Below, piece after piece: positions 17,873 through 27,485 of a DNA stretch of 57,618 nt. The notes below the pieces were generated by a model. It saw nothing but the letters and a program-made list of their open reading frames with translations. It had not been told where the DNA came from and searched no databases. Positions within the stretch are counted from its first letter, which is position 1, and each line of letters opens with the position of its first letter. The stretch is taken from positions 1 through 57,618 of the forward strand of contig NZ_AZEC01000016.1 of NCBI RefSeq assembly GCF_001435585.1, in the 5' to 3' direction. The position numbers and the translations under genes were made by a program. Origin of the DNA: Schleiferilactobacillus perolens DSM 12744. GTDB taxonomy: Bacteria; Bacillota; Bacilli; Lactobacillales; Lactobacillaceae.

Positions 17873-17952
17873 AATTTCCTCCCTGATAAGCGTACTGCGG
17901 TATGGTTATGATAATACGCGTCAGAGAAAATAATAGCAAAGTGAAAAAAAGA

Positions 17953-19377
17953 TTAGTGCGCACTTTGCCGCGCCGAATGCCACGCCCGCCAAATCACGAC
18001 GATCAAGGCAATCAATGAGATCGCTGTGGCGATGGCGAACACCACCGCGAAAGCATGCATGAAGCGGCTGCCCAAGGCGGGAGTGATTTGACGGATACCG
18101 GGTAATTGTAAGAAGAGCAGGGCGGAGCCCAGCGAGATTCCCATGGTCATGCCCAATGTTCGAGAGAACGAATTGAAGGAACCTGCCACACCAGTCAATG
18201 CGGGCGCCACCACGCCCATTGTAATGGCATTATTGGGTGTAAGGAAAAGGCCCATCCCAATACCGTTCAAGACGATCGGCGGAATAATACGCCATAAATC
18301 CATCGTGCTGGGGAAAATAATATAGCCAATCTGAGAGACCACCAGTACCATCAGACCGACCATCGTCAATTTGGTTCGGTCCCAGTGGTCGGCCAGCCAG
18401 CCCACTAGCGGTGTGATCAGCAGCATGGTGCCATCCTGCAGCACCATGATCAGTCCACTGCCCAGCGGACTCATGCCGCCGAAGCTTTGTAAATAGAAAG
18501 GTAATAGAATATTGGAAACAGCGTTGACCAGCATAGTTAAGCCCAGAAGCACCACAGAGATAATAAAGTCGTGGTTGCGCGCTAAACTCGGGGCTAACCA
18601 CGGCTTCTTCGCCCGATCATCCTGGATAAACGCCCAGGCGGTGAGGGCCGTTCCCACGACTAGCAATGCCAGTCCCAGCGGCCAGCGATTCAAGCCGTTT
18701 TGAAAAATTGAGCCGCTCAAGAAGAACAAAATGATTCCCACAGTGAATAAGTTTTGACCAGTCCAATTCGCCCCAGCAGTGGCTGTCCGCACGTCTCGCC
18801 AGCGCCACTTGGGCAAAGTCAGCACGCGGTAACCGATGATACTGCCGATAATACCCAGCGGCACGTTCAGGAGAAAGATCCAGCGCCAGCTGGCAAAAGA
18901 CATGATCAAGCCGCCCAATGCTGGGCCGGAGATTGACCCCACGGAAATAAACATCGCAATTGCCGCTAATGCCTCGGCCCGATTGTGATCATCGAAGTTT
19001 TCCGTCACGATCCCCATACTATTCGCCATCACCATCGCCGCCCCAATGGCCTGCTCAAACCGCCCCAGCAGCATGGTGACAATGTCAAACGCAATCCCGG
19101 TAATCAAGGAACCAATCGTAAATAAAATACCGCCAGCGGTGAAAACCAGATTTTTAGACATCAAATCGCCCAAATGGCCAAACATCACCAGCAAAATTGT
19201 GGTGGTGATCAAAGCCACTTGGACGATCCATGTCGCTGTACTACTGGCCACATGCAAATCGATCGCGATCCGCGGTAATGCCAGGTTTGTACTGGACCCG
19301 GCCAAGGCCGTCAGTAATGAATATAAGCCTAACACGCCGATAATTTGGTACTGTTTATTTTTTCCCGTTGTCGCCAT
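17953..19377 (-). CDS. DHA2-family MFS multidrug transporter
   Basis: About 474 residues with about 14 membrane segments, the DHA2 drug:proton antiporter class (EmrB/QacA-like). Segments show the usual motifs: a VMFGHLGDLMSKN loop between helices 2 and 3, GPALGGL in helix 5 (motif C), and the DHA2 pattern SASWRWIFLLNVP. The ATG at 19377 is chosen; a TTG three bases earlier has better spacing to GGGAGGGG. The ABC exporter gene lies downstream on the same strand, so the two pumps may be co-expressed. Substrate range cannot be inferred. Confidence 0.9.
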   Translation of the reverse strand: MATTGKNKQYQIIGVLGLYSLLTALAGSSTNLALPRIAIDLHVASSTATWIVQVALITTTILLVMFGHLGDLMSKNLVFTAGGILFTIGSLITGIAFDIVTMLLGRFEQAIGAAMVMANSMGIVTENFDDHNRAEALAAIAMFISVGSISGPALGGLIMSFASWRWIFLLNVPLGIIGSIIGYRVLTLPKWRWRDVRTATAGANWTGQNLFTVGIILFFLSGSIFQNGLNRWPLGLALLVVGTALTAWAFIQDDRAKKPWLAPSLARNHDFIISVVLLGLTMLVNAVSNILLPFYLQSFGGMSPLGSGLIMVLQDGTMLLITPLVGWLADHWDRTKLTMVGLMVLVVSQIGYIIFPSTMDLWRIIPPIVLNGIGMGLFLTPNNAITMGVVAPALTGVAGSFNSFSRTLGMTMGISLGSALLFLQLPGIRQITPALGSRFMHAFAVVFAIATAISLIALIVVIWRAWHSARQSAH

Positions 19378-19465
19378 CAAAATAATCCCCTCCCGTTTGT
19401 GCTAAGGAGAGTTTACTCTGAATCACAGAAAAGAGGGTCGCTGGTGCTTAGTGGTGGGATTTTGG

Positions 19466-19503
19466 GACACTAAAAAAGCCGCCAACCCGGAGGCTGACGA
19501 CTT
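19466..19503 (-). terminator. Probable terminator of the fru operon
   Basis: On the minus strand CAGCC ... GGCGG with one mismatch is followed by CTTTTTTA. It lies just downstream of the stop codon at 19522. Confidence 0.55.
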
Positions 19504-19521
19504 TATCAATTAATTCAGAAG

Positions 19522-21516
19522 TTAAGCTTTCGCTTCGTCCAGACCATTATCCGGCCGATCCTTCTTCCACAAACCGAGGATCACACCACTGATGACCGAA
19601 CCAACGACCACTGCCAGAATAAATTGCAGGGGCTTGTTAGCCAGCAATGAGGCGAAGATCCCACCATGGGGTGCGGGTACGTTAACCCCCATCAGTTGGG
19701 TCAAGCCGCCGGCAACGGCAGAACCAATGATGCTGGAAGTGATGACCCGCAGCGGATCAGCAGCGGCGAACGGAATGGCACCTTCGGTAATGAAGGACAA
19801 GCCCAACAGGTAGTCAGACAAGCCAGAGGTCCGTTCTGCTTGGGTCCACTTCTTGGGCCAAATCGTTGTGGCCAAGGCAATGGCCAACGGCGGTACCATC
19901 CCACCAGCCATGACAGCGGCCATCCAGCGGCCATCCGTTTGTTTGGATGCCGTGAAGACACCGATAGAGAAGACATACGCGGCTTTGTTGAAGGGGCCGC
20001 CCATATCGATGGCCATCATCCCGCCGAGCAGGGTGCCGACTAAGACAGCATTGGTGGTGCCCATGCCTTCCAGGAAACCAATCAGGGTCAAGTTAATGGC
20101 GGTGAAGATTGGGTTAATAATGAAGTACATCATCAAACCAATTGCCAGCAGACTCAGAATTGGGAAAATGAAGACAGGCTTCAAACCGTCCAAAGACTTG
20201 GGCAGGTTCTTGAACCATTTCTTCAATACCAGGATCGTTAATCCGGCCAAGAAACCACCGACCAGGCCGCCTAAGAAACCAGCCACCCCGTTTTTAGAGG
20301 CGATGACGGAGAAACCAACGTTATTGGCCATCCAGCCTGCCACGAACCCTGGTAACAGAGCCGGGCGATCACCGATGGCTTCAGCGATATAAGCCGCTAG
20401 AATCGGTACCAAGAAGTTAAAGGCGGCACTGCCCAAACCATTGGTGAAGGTGAAGATCAAGGAATTTGCTCCGACGCCGGGAATCCGTTCCAGCAGGAAG
20501 GATAACGCCATGATAATCCCGCCACCGACCACGAAGGGCAGCATGTTGGAAATCCCGTTCATCAAGCTGGTATAAACTTGGTGACCTAAGGATTGCTTTT
20601 CGTCATCTTCATCGGCACCCGCGGCACTTTCGTCACCGGAACCATGGAAAATCGGGCCCTTTTCTGCCAGAGTATCAGCGATCAATTCGTGGGGCTTGTT
20701 GATCCCATCAATGACCGGCCGATTGATCAGATGCTTGCCAGAGAAACGATCCATGGCGACCTTCTTGTCAGCAGCCACGATGACCCCGACGGCATTGTTG
20801 ATGTCATCAGCAGTCAGACGATGCTTGATACCCTCGGAGCCGTTGGTTTCAACTTTGATGTTGACCCCCATTTTTTTGGCTTCTTCTTTCAAAGCCGCTT
20901 CGGCCATGTATGTATGGGCAATCCCGGTAGGACAAGCAGTGACGGCGACAACGTAAGGCTTTGGAGCCGCGCTTGTGGTGGCAGAGGCAGTATTGGCTGT
21001 CCCCACTGCAGCTTGGGTGGCGGCTGCTTCTGCTTCATCCTTGGCGTCTTCGGCCTCTTTCTTTGCTTCGGCGTCGTTGAACAATTCAATGACTTGATCC
21101 GCTGTGGTGGCTTTCTTCAAAGAAGCGACCAGTGCCGGATTAATCAGCAGGGATGACAATGCAGCCAAGGCCTGCAAGTGTTCGTTGTTGGCACCAGCGG
21201 GGGCGGCAATCATGAAGAACAGGTGGACGGGTTGTTTGTCCAACGCGTCAAAGTCGACCCCTTGGTTACTCTTGGCGAACAGTACAGCAGCCCGCTTCAC
21301 GGAATCGGTCTTGGCGTGGGGCATTGCAATGCCGTCGCCGATCCCGGTGGTGGATTCTGCTTCCCGTTTCAAAATGTGGGCTTTGTAGTCAGCCTTATCA
21401 GTGATGACGCCGACCTTAGCATAGCGGTCGATCATTTCATCGATGGCGCCTTCCTTGGTGGTGGCCTTGAGATCCAGAATCATGGCATCTTTGATCAATA
21501 GATCTTGGATTTTCAT
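19522..21516 (-). CDS. fruA: PTS fructose transporter subunit IIABC
   Basis: A 664-residue phosphotransferase permease that imports fructose as fructose-1-phosphate. The EIIA domain is at about residues 1-148 with the phospho-His H67 in GIAMPHAKTD. An Ala/Glu-rich linker (150-185) leads to the EIIB domain with phospho-Cys C195 in VTACPTGIAHT. The EIIC membrane domain follows from about 290. The A-B-C order and length match lactobacillus FruA. It is the last gene of the fruR-fruK-fruA operon, 21 bases after fruK, with AAAGGA before the ATG. It should be controlled by FruR and by catabolite repression. Confidence 0.95.
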   Translation of the reverse strand: MKIQDLLIKDAMILDLKATTKEGAIDEMIDRYAKVGVITDKADYKAHILKREAESTTGIGDGIAMPHAKTDSVKRAAVLFAKSNQGVDFDALDKQPVHLFFMIAAPAGANNEHLQALAALSSLLINPALVASLKKATTADQVIELFNDAEAKKEAEDAKDEAEAAATQAAVGTANTASATTSAAPKPYVVAVTACPTGIAHTYMAEAALKEEAKKMGVNIKVETNGSEGIKHRLTADDINNAVGVIVAADKKVAMDRFSGKHLINRPVIDGINKPHELIADTLAEKGPIFHGSGDESAAGADEDDEKQSLGHQVYTSLMNGISNMLPFVVGGGIIMALSFLLERIPGVGANSLIFTFTNGLGSAAFNFLVPILAAYIAEAIGDRPALLPGFVAGWMANNVGFSVIASKNGVAGFLGGLVGGFLAGLTILVLKKWFKNLPKSLDGLKPVFIFPILSLLAIGLMMYFIINPIFTAINLTLIGFLEGMGTTNAVLVGTLLGGMMAIDMGGPFNKAAYVFSIGVFTASKQTDGRWMAAVMAGGMVPPLAIALATTIWPKKWTQAERTSGLSDYLLGLSFITEGAIPFAAADPLRVITSSIIGSAVAGGLTQLMGVNVPAPHGGIFASLLANKPLQFILAVVVGSVISGVILGLWKKDRPDNGLDEAKA

Positions 21517-21537
21517 AGTATTGTGTTCAGTCCTTTC

Positions 21538-22452
21538 TTACTGAATGGTGCTAATTTGAATATCAGGTAATAATGCGTCGATGGCCGCACGCTCGGCAAT
21601 ATCTTCAGAGAAAGCGGTGGCACTGCCGCAAGCAAGACCATATTGGAAAGCTTCGACAGGGTCTTGCTGATGGGTGAATGCCCCGACGAATCCGGCCAGC
21701 ATGGAATCGCCAGCGCCCACGGAATTTTTCACTTTACCTTTCGGCGCCAGGGAACGATATACATGGTCCGGGGTAATCAGGATCGCACCAGCACCGGCCA
21801 TGGAGACCAGGACGTGTTGGGCACCCAAGGCTAATAGCTTTTGACCATGGGCGATTAGATCGGCCTCATCCTTGAAGGTGGTATGGAACAGATCAGCGAG
21901 TTCATGATGATTGGGTTTGACCACTAAGGGGTGCAAGGGCAGACTGTCCAGCAATTGCTGACCGGTGGTGTCAATGGCAAAATCGGCACCGGCGGCTTGG
22001 ACTCGGCGAATAATTTCATCATAGAAATCCTTCGCCAGACTCGCCGGTAAACTACCGGAAATGATCACCACGTCGCCTTTAGTCACAGCAGCCAGTTCTT
22101 GGAAGAAACTGGCGGTTTCGGCGGCCGTGATCTTTGGCCCGGCAGCGTTCAACTCAGTCTCTTCACCGGCCTTGATCTTCACGTTGATCCGGGTCTGATC
22201 GGCGATTCGGGTGAAATGATCATTGATATGTTTGGCGGTCAATTGTTTTTCCAGAATCTTGCCAATTTCGCCGCCCACAAAACCTAACGCGGTATTGGGG
22301 ACTTTCAGTTGGTTGAGAATCTGAGATACATTGATCCCTTTGCCACCGGCTAATAATTGGGCATCAGGAACGCGGTTGACCGCGCCCAGATCCATCTTGT
22401 TCATCTGCAGGACGTAATCAATTGCGGGGTTTGCCGTAATCGTATAAATCAA
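21538..22452 (-). CDS. fruK: 1-phosphofructokinase
   Basis: A 304-residue PfkB-family kinase that turns the fructose-1-phosphate delivered by FruA into fructose-1,6-bisphosphate. The start of the family signature is seen in LLAGGKGINVSQIL, and the catalytic motif is SVGAGDSMLAGF with the base D249. Translation starts at a TTG that overlaps the stop codon of fruR (TTGA) and has AAGGAG upstream, so it is coupled to the repressor gene. The N-terminus MIYTITANPAIDY is standard for FruK. Confidence 0.95.
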   Translation of the reverse strand: MIYTITANPAIDYVLQMNKMDLGAVNRVPDAQLLAGGKGINVSQILNQLKVPNTALGFVGGEIGKILEKQLTAKHINDHFTRIADQTRINVKIKAGEETELNAAGPKITAAETASFFQELAAVTKGDVVIISGSLPASLAKDFYDEIIRRVQAAGADFAIDTTGQQLLDSLPLHPLVVKPNHHELADLFHTTFKDEADLIAHGQKLLALGAQHVLVSMAGAGAILITPDHVYRSLAPKGKVKNSVGAGDSMLAGFVGAFTHQQDPVEAFQYGLACGSATAFSEDIAERAAIDALLPDIQISTIQ

Positions 22453-23213
22453 TTGCTTGTCAGCTCCTTAATGGTCGTAAATCTACGAAAATCGTTTTGT
22501 AATGGGGATGGGATGAAATCAGTCACGATTTCGTCCACATCATCTGGTTGCGCAAAAGTCACGAGGGCTTGTTGGTCAAACTTGCTATGATCGGCGAGGA
22601 CGATGCTGCGCCGGGCGGCACTGATCATCACCTGCTTGATGGCGGCTTCCTCTGGATCGGGGGTCATTAATCCGGCCCGGGCACTGATGCCGTTGGTACC
22701 GATGAAGGCCAGATCGACATGGACACTGCCCAGGAAGCGGGCCGCGATGGCGCCGACAATGGCTTTGGTTTGCGGCTTGACTTGCCCGCCAGGAATAATG
22801 TTCGGGATATCGGCATCCGCCAACATACTGGCGGTCTGCACGCTGTTGGTGTACACCGTCAACCCGGCCCGTTCCTTCAAATGAGGAATGAGCATGGCGA
22901 CGGTGGTGCCAGCATCCAAGAAAATGGCTTGGTAGTCGCGCAAGTAGGCGGCGGCGATGTATTCGGCCAAATGCCTTTTCTCGGTGGGGTGGGATTGTTC
23001 CCGCTCTGCCATCCGCTCATCGCCAACAGCCCGTTGTTTCAACTGGGCGCCGCCGTGGATTCGTTCAAGCAATCCCTGCTGTTCCAATTCATTCAGATCT
23101 CGTCGAATGGTGGATTCTGACGTGTTGGTGCGGTGGACCAGATCCTGCAGTTGGCAGAAACCAGCTTCGTGCAACATGTGCAAAATCAACTCGTGCCGCT
23201 GATTCGTAAGCAA
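22449..23213 (-). CDS. fruR: DeoR-family repressor of the fructose operon
   Basis: A 254-residue DeoR-type regulator. The N-terminal winged helix is at about residues 5-58 (LQDLVHRTNTSESTIRRDL, EQQGLLERIHGGA), and the sugar-phosphate sensing domain contains IFLDAGTTVAMLIPHL and the VDLAFIGTNGI region. The first gene of the fru operon, it would be released from DNA by fructose-1-phosphate or the bisphosphate, as known for the family. The start is a TTG at 23213 with a GGGGGG stretch about ten bases upstream. The promoter is at 23245-23273. Confidence 0.92.
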   Translation of the reverse strand: MLTNQRHELILHMLHEAGFCQLQDLVHRTNTSESTIRRDLNELEQQGLLERIHGGAQLKQRAVGDERMAEREQSHPTEKRHLAEYIAAAYLRDYQAIFLDAGTTVAMLIPHLKERAGLTVYTNSVQTASMLADADIPNIIPGGQVKPQTKAIVGAIAARFLGSVHVDLAFIGTNGISARAGLMTPDPEEAAIKQVMISAARRSIVLADHSKFDQQALVTFAQPDDVDEIVTDFIPSPLQNDFRRFTTIKELTSN

Positions 23214-23244
23214 CGCTTTTCAACCCCCCATGATTTCAATTAAC

Positions 23245-23307
23245 AGTGTAACCGTTCGCATGAATAAAAGCAAGCACTTCCGGCCATAAACATTCAAAAA
23301 CGTCCAA
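23245..23307 (-). promoter_or_regulatory. Promoter of fruRKA with a possible FruR operator
   Basis: On the minus strand TTGCTT (23268-23273), a 17-base spacer and TACACT (23245-23250) form a good promoter. Just upstream, at about 23285-23303, two imperfect 9-base direct repeats (GACGTTTTT, GAATGTTTA) resemble the T/G-rich boxes bound by DeoR regulators. The operator assignment is inference. Confidence 0.6.
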
Positions 23308-23402
23308 AAAGATTTCTTCCTCTTTTATATGCCATTTTGCCAACCTCACCGACCCATCTGGTACACTAGGCGTAAGAGACAATTCAGAAAGCAGGGACAG
23401 CC

Positions 23403-24908
23403 ATGGCGGAGAAAAAGTATTTGCAATTGAAGATTCAAATTGACGGTGTGCACCCACCGGTTTGGCGCCAGGTGGTGGTGCCGGAAACGGTACGGTTAAA
23501 TCAGCTGCACGGCATTATCCAGATCGCATTTGGCTGGCAAAACGGTCATCTGCACAGTTTCCAAGATGACCAAAACAAGCGGCGTATTTATGTGGACGCG
23601 ATCGACCCCGATACCACCCTGGAACAGGAACTCACTGCTAAAACAGCGGCCTATCCGCTGTTGCAGAAGGGACCGCTGGTTTACACATATGACTTCGGTG
23701 ACGACTGGCAGCACACGATCACGCTGGAGAAAACACTCTCTCCGCTGGTAGTGGGAGCTCAGCAGGTGCCCTTTTGTGTCGCTGGCCGCGGTCCTAACCG
23801 AGTGGAAGATTCCCGTGGTGTGGATACTAGCGGCAATGGGGTCGCAGGAGCACATTTTAATAAGAAGAAAATCAATGCGGCTTTGATCCAGGCATTTCCC
23901 ACCGAGAATGCCGATCCCGATTTAACCGAATTGGCGGATCAGCAAGAGCCGACAGGCAGTGTACGGGAGGCAGTGACGGACCCTGACCAGTTGCAGGCGG
24001 ACGCCTTGGCCCAGTTACTGGGCGGGGACATTGGCAAGGATGATTTGGCCGACCCCGAAGATTTTTCCAGTGCGGCAGTGACGGTGGCATTGCAGGATAT
24101 TCATGTCGCCGATGAAGAACGCCGCCTGCAGGCCCAGTTTGTGCTGGTGGTTGGTCTCACCGAGGGGTTTGTCACCACTGCTCAGCGGAAACGAATTGCC
24201 CAGGAAATTGTCACCAAGGAAGACTGGCTGTTTGAAAAGATCGATCAGCCGCAAAATGATGCGGTCTATACCCGCTCCCAGATTGCCATTGTCGGGGCGG
24301 CCCTGCTGCATACTGATATTGTGGATCCATTTTTGACTGCGAAAGAACGCAATCAACTGTTTGATTGGGCGGTCCGTTACGTCCAGGCAGAGCAGGACAT
24401 GCGCCAGCTCAAACCGGCACCCAATACGGCCACTTCGGCAGGATTGCGCTTCCTGTATGCTGCCGTCATGCACCCGCGTTTCCCAGCTAAGAAACGCAAT
24501 CAGTTGGCCAACATTTTCCTGGCGGTCTTGAACCACTTGCAGACACCGTTTTTAGGGGATGAATCCGAGGCCATGGCCGTGATCCTCACCGATTTGGCCC
24601 GGTCGAAGCAGTTGTCGCCTAAGAAGATGCTGGATCTGCTCGACCAGGTGTCACAGCAGGTGGATCCCGGGATCGAGGATGACCGGCCGGAGACGTTTTA
24701 TCGCGAACGGGCCTGGCAGTCTACGTTGTATGCGGTCTTCTTTGGACTGATGAATGTGCCGGGTTACCAGGACTCGCATATGCTGATATTTAGTTTGATC
24801 ACCAGCTATCTCACCATGATGGGGATGAGCGATCTGGATGATGACGACGATGATGATCTGGATGACGATGGCGATGAGGATGATTATCCGCCGTTTGACG
24901 AAGAGTAG
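23403..24908 (+). CDS. Plasmid pRiA4b ORF-3-like family protein with acidic tail
   Basis: A 501-residue soluble protein. Residues about 5-170 match the pRiA4b ORF-3 family: YLQLKIQIDGVHPPVWRQV, FGWQNGHLHSF, YTYDFGDDWQHTI. The role of that family is not established. A long helical region follows (about 200-470), with repeated Ala/Leu/Gln-rich segments. The protein ends in about 25 residues that are nearly all Asp and Glu (from codons GAT/GAC/GAG). AGCAGGGA precedes the ATG. The gene stands alone between the fru operon and repeat copy 5. The large second half is not part of the usual short family member. Confidence 0.7.
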   Translation: MAEKKYLQLKIQIDGVHPPVWRQVVVPETVRLNQLHGIIQIAFGWQNGHLHSFQDDQNKRRIYVDAIDPDTTLEQELTAKTAAYPLLQKGPLVYTYDFGDDWQHTITLEKTLSPLVVGAQQVPFCVAGRGPNRVEDSRGVDTSGNGVAGAHFNKKKINAALIQAFPTENADPDLTELADQQEPTGSVREAVTDPDQLQADALAQLLGGDIGKDDLADPEDFSSAAVTVALQDIHVADEERRLQAQFVLVVGLTEGFVTTAQRKRIAQEIVTKEDWLFEKIDQPQNDAVYTRSQIAIVGAALLHTDIVDPFLTAKERNQLFDWAVRYVQAEQDMRQLKPAPNTATSAGLRFLYAAVMHPRFPAKKRNQLANIFLAVLNHLQTPFLGDESEAMAVILTDLARSKQLSPKKMLDLLDQVSQQVDPGIEDDRPETFYRERAWQSTLYAVFFGLMNVPGYQDSHMLIFSLITSYLTMMGMSDLDDDDDDDLDDDGDEDDYPPFDEE

Positions 24909-24911
24909 ACA

Positions 24912-25197
24912 AAAAGGGGGTGGGACAAAATCCTGAACCCTGATGATTATAGTGCCAATGCGGAGCAATCGGAGGTGAAATGGGGCTCAGTGGTGGAAAC
25001 AGCAATAATCTTGCCCCGGTCTTGGGCAAGATTGCTGTTAGGCGTGTTTGAGACCGCGTTCCTCAGCGGGCTCAAACCGCCGTCACCACTTGCTACGCCT
25101 GCGGCTACGCACTAGCTGCGCGTCGCAGCCCCATTTCACCGCAGATTGCGCAGCTTTGGCACGGCTCATCAGGACGGATTTTGTCCGCCCCCCTTTA
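24912..25197 (+). repeat. Structured palindromic repeat, copy 5
   Basis: This is the longest and best-formed copy, filling the 306-base gap. The outermost arms GGGGGTGGGACAAAATCC / GGATTTTGTCCGCCCCCC are followed by TTT. The inner conserved arms start at 24951 and end at 25162. The variable stem is GGTGAAATGGGGCT / AGCCCCATTTCACC, and the tip hairpin is AATCTTGCCC ... GGGCAAGATT. The tip change AAA to AAT relative to copy 4 is matched by TTT to ATT on the other side. It lies between convergent genes. Confidence 0.87.
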
Positions 25198-25214
25198 GTA
25201 CGTTTTAGCTATTC

Positions 25215-27242
25215 CTATTCTTTGTCTTTGATAACCAATACATCATAAGGCGCAAGGATTGTCTCCGCTTGTACCGCATTGGTGCCAATTAAAGTCGGCA
25301 GGCCAGTGAAGCGGCTGGTGTCTACGGTGGCGGGGTGGGCGGTGTTGTTGATTAAGAAGTGCAGTGCGTAGCCATCGTAATAGCGGGTGGTCAGTTCCAC
25401 ATCCGTAGGCGTCTCGAAGTGGGCGAGCTGCTTTTCTTGAATCAAGCGATCCACCAATACGTCCAGACCGGCATCGTCTAATACCGTGCCAACATAGTAG
25501 GCCTGGCCATTGCCCCAAGGATTCACGGTCACCGCCGGGGTATCCGCATAAAAGTCGGCGCCGCCATAACTGGCTAAGTTCTGAGCCCCTTCCAAGTGGG
25601 AGACGTTGGCCACAATGCTGCCGCTGACGTGGCTGTCGCCGAATTGTACCGGAATACTGGTGTGCGGCGGCAGCGCATCGATTTCTTCTGCCCAGATTCC
25701 GCATAAATCCCGGAACGGGCCGGGGTAGCCGCCCATGATGACTTGGTCATTCTCATCATTGATCCCGCTCATATAGGTGGTTACAAAGGTCCCGCCGTTT
25801 TCCACGTATTGATGCAAGGCCGCACTGACACCGGGTTTAACCATAATTAGGACAGGGGCGACGATCACATCATAGTGAGCCATTTCCGTAGCAGACAAGT
25901 TTGTCGGAATCATGTCCACGGCCACATTTTGCCGATAAAAGGCGGCGTAGTAGCGGCGGATTTGATCCACATACTTTAATTCAACACTGGGACCGGAGGA
26001 ATATTCCAGGGACCAATAGTTTTCCCAATCAAAGATAATGCCCACTTTGGCGTGGGTGCGGCCATTCATCAGTTGCGGACCCGTTGCGGCTAATTCACTG
26101 CCAAGGGCGCGGGTCTCGCGGATAATCCGGGTTTCATCATGGTCAGCGTGGGAGATGATGGCGCCATGGAATTTCTCCGTACCACCCCGGCCTTGGTGCA
26201 GTTGGAAGTATTGAATCGTGTCGGCACCATGGGCGATGGCTTGATAACTCATTGCTCGCATCTGGCCCGGTCGTTTCGTCGCATTATAAGGTTGCCAATT
26301 TTGTTGACTGGGGGTTTGTTCCATTAACATAAACGGCTGGCCGCCCTTTAACCCGCGCATCAAGTCATGGCGCATGGCCACTTCGCTGTGGGGCGTGTCA
26401 TAGGCCGGATAGCTGTCCCAGGAAACAATGTCTAACGCCTTGGCCCATTTGAAATAGTCCAGATCCTTGAAGGTACCCATCATATTGGTGGTGATGGGGG
26501 TGTCTGGATCAAAATCGCGAATCGCTGTTTTTTCATCCACCAGATTCTGCAACAATGAATCAGATTGGAACCGGCGGTAATCGATTCCCATCGCCGATAA
26601 CACGATATGATCGGGACCAATGCCATCGCTGAGGGCCGTGGGTGGTACAATTTCTTCCCAATCGTAGAAAGTATGACCCCAGAAGTGGGTATACCAAGCG
26701 TCGTTAAGTGCCGTCAGGGAACCGTATTTCTGGCGCAGCCATACGCGAAACGCCCTGGCACAGTTAGCACAATAGCAATAGCTGCCGTATTCATTAGAGA
26801 TATGCCAGCAAACCACATTGGCCAAATGACCGTAACGTTCCGCCAATTTTCCCGCCAGCAGCGCACTATAATGGCGAAAAACGGGCGAATTAGGACATGC
26901 ATTATGGCGGCCGCCAAATTGAGCGTGCCGTCCGTCATAGTCGGTCCGAGTGACTTCCGGATAGCGGGTCGCCAGCCAAGCGGGTAAGGCGGCGGTGGAG
27001 GTAGCCAGCACGATGTCAAAGTGATTCTTGGTTAACGTCGCCACAATATCATCCAGCGTTGAAAAATCGTATTCCGCCTCGCTCGGCTGCAATTGGGCCC
27101 AGGAAAATACATTAATGGTGGCTTCATTCATGTGCACGTCCGTCAGAATCTGCATATCATCTGCCCATACAGACCGGGGCCACTGCTCCGGATTGTAGTC
27201 GCCGCCAAAGAGAAAACGGGAAAATGGTGTATGACTTGTCAC
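25215..27242 (-). CDS. GH42 beta-galactosidase
   Basis: A 675-residue cytosolic beta-galactosidase of glycoside hydrolase family 42. The acid/base Glu is E151 in HISNEYG and the nucleophile is E308 in FMLMEQTPS. The zinc-binding cysteines C116, C156, C158 and C161 are present, as in classical GH42 enzymes. GTG at 27242 is chosen because AAGGGAGG sits eight bases upstream and the protein then begins VTSHTPFSRFLFGGDYNPEQW, the normal GH42 N-terminus; the longer open frame to 27413 has no such support. It is divergent from an ABC cluster. A perfect cre box lies about 185 bases upstream, so CcpA control of this region is likely. Confidence 0.93.
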   Translation of the reverse strand: MTSHTPFSRFLFGGDYNPEQWPRSVWADDMQILTDVHMNEATINVFSWAQLQPSEAEYDFSTLDDIVATLTKNHFDIVLATSTAALPAWLATRYPEVTRTDYDGRHAQFGGRHNACPNSPVFRHYSALLAGKLAERYGHLANVVCWHISNEYGSYCYCANCARAFRVWLRQKYGSLTALNDAWYTHFWGHTFYDWEEIVPPTALSDGIGPDHIVLSAMGIDYRRFQSDSLLQNLVDEKTAIRDFDPDTPITTNMMGTFKDLDYFKWAKALDIVSWDSYPAYDTPHSEVAMRHDLMRGLKGGQPFMLMEQTPSQQNWQPYNATKRPGQMRAMSYQAIAHGADTIQYFQLHQGRGGTEKFHGAIISHADHDETRIIRETRALGSELAATGPQLMNGRTHAKVGIIFDWENYWSLEYSSGPSVELKYVDQIRRYYAAFYRQNVAVDMIPTNLSATEMAHYDVIVAPVLIMVKPGVSAALHQYVENGGTFVTTYMSGINDENDQVIMGGYPGPFRDLCGIWAEEIDALPPHTSIPVQFGDSHVSGSIVANVSHLEGAQNLASYGGADFYADTPAVTVNPWGNGQAYYVGTVLDDAGLDVLVDRLIQEKQLAHFETPTDVELTTRYYDGYALHFLINNTAHPATVDTSRFTGLPTLIGTNAVQAETILAPYDVLVIKDKE

Positions 27243-27424
27243 AAAAAAACCTCCCTTTCGGTTGTTGCCTCCATTATACGGGAGATGGGTCATGAAAGGG
27301 GAACCATTATTGAGATTTAAGGTACTTGAATGTTGAAACTTGCGAGCTGAATCATCATTCGGAAAAACAAACTGTTTTGTTACTAATAATTTCATCTTTA
27401 TGGTACGATGCACTTAAAGTTGGC

Positions 27425-27437
27425 TGAAAGCGTTTCA
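27425..27437. promoter_or_regulatory. CcpA catabolite-responsive element (cre)
   Basis: TGAAAGCGTTTCA is a perfect palindrome matching the cre consensus. It lies between the divergent GH42 gene and the ABC cluster, about 20 bases after a TGG-TACGAT extended -10 for the rightward genes, where a bound CcpA would block transcription. Confidence 0.75.
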
Positions 27438-27485
27438 CGTAAGCCACATGGATAACGCCATCAACACGTAGAGGAGTGGCTGCAC

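Noticed and set aside
20593-21156. 187-codon plus-strand frame opposite fruA
   Set aside because: Antisense to the EIIA/EIIB domains of FruA and lacks a start signal.
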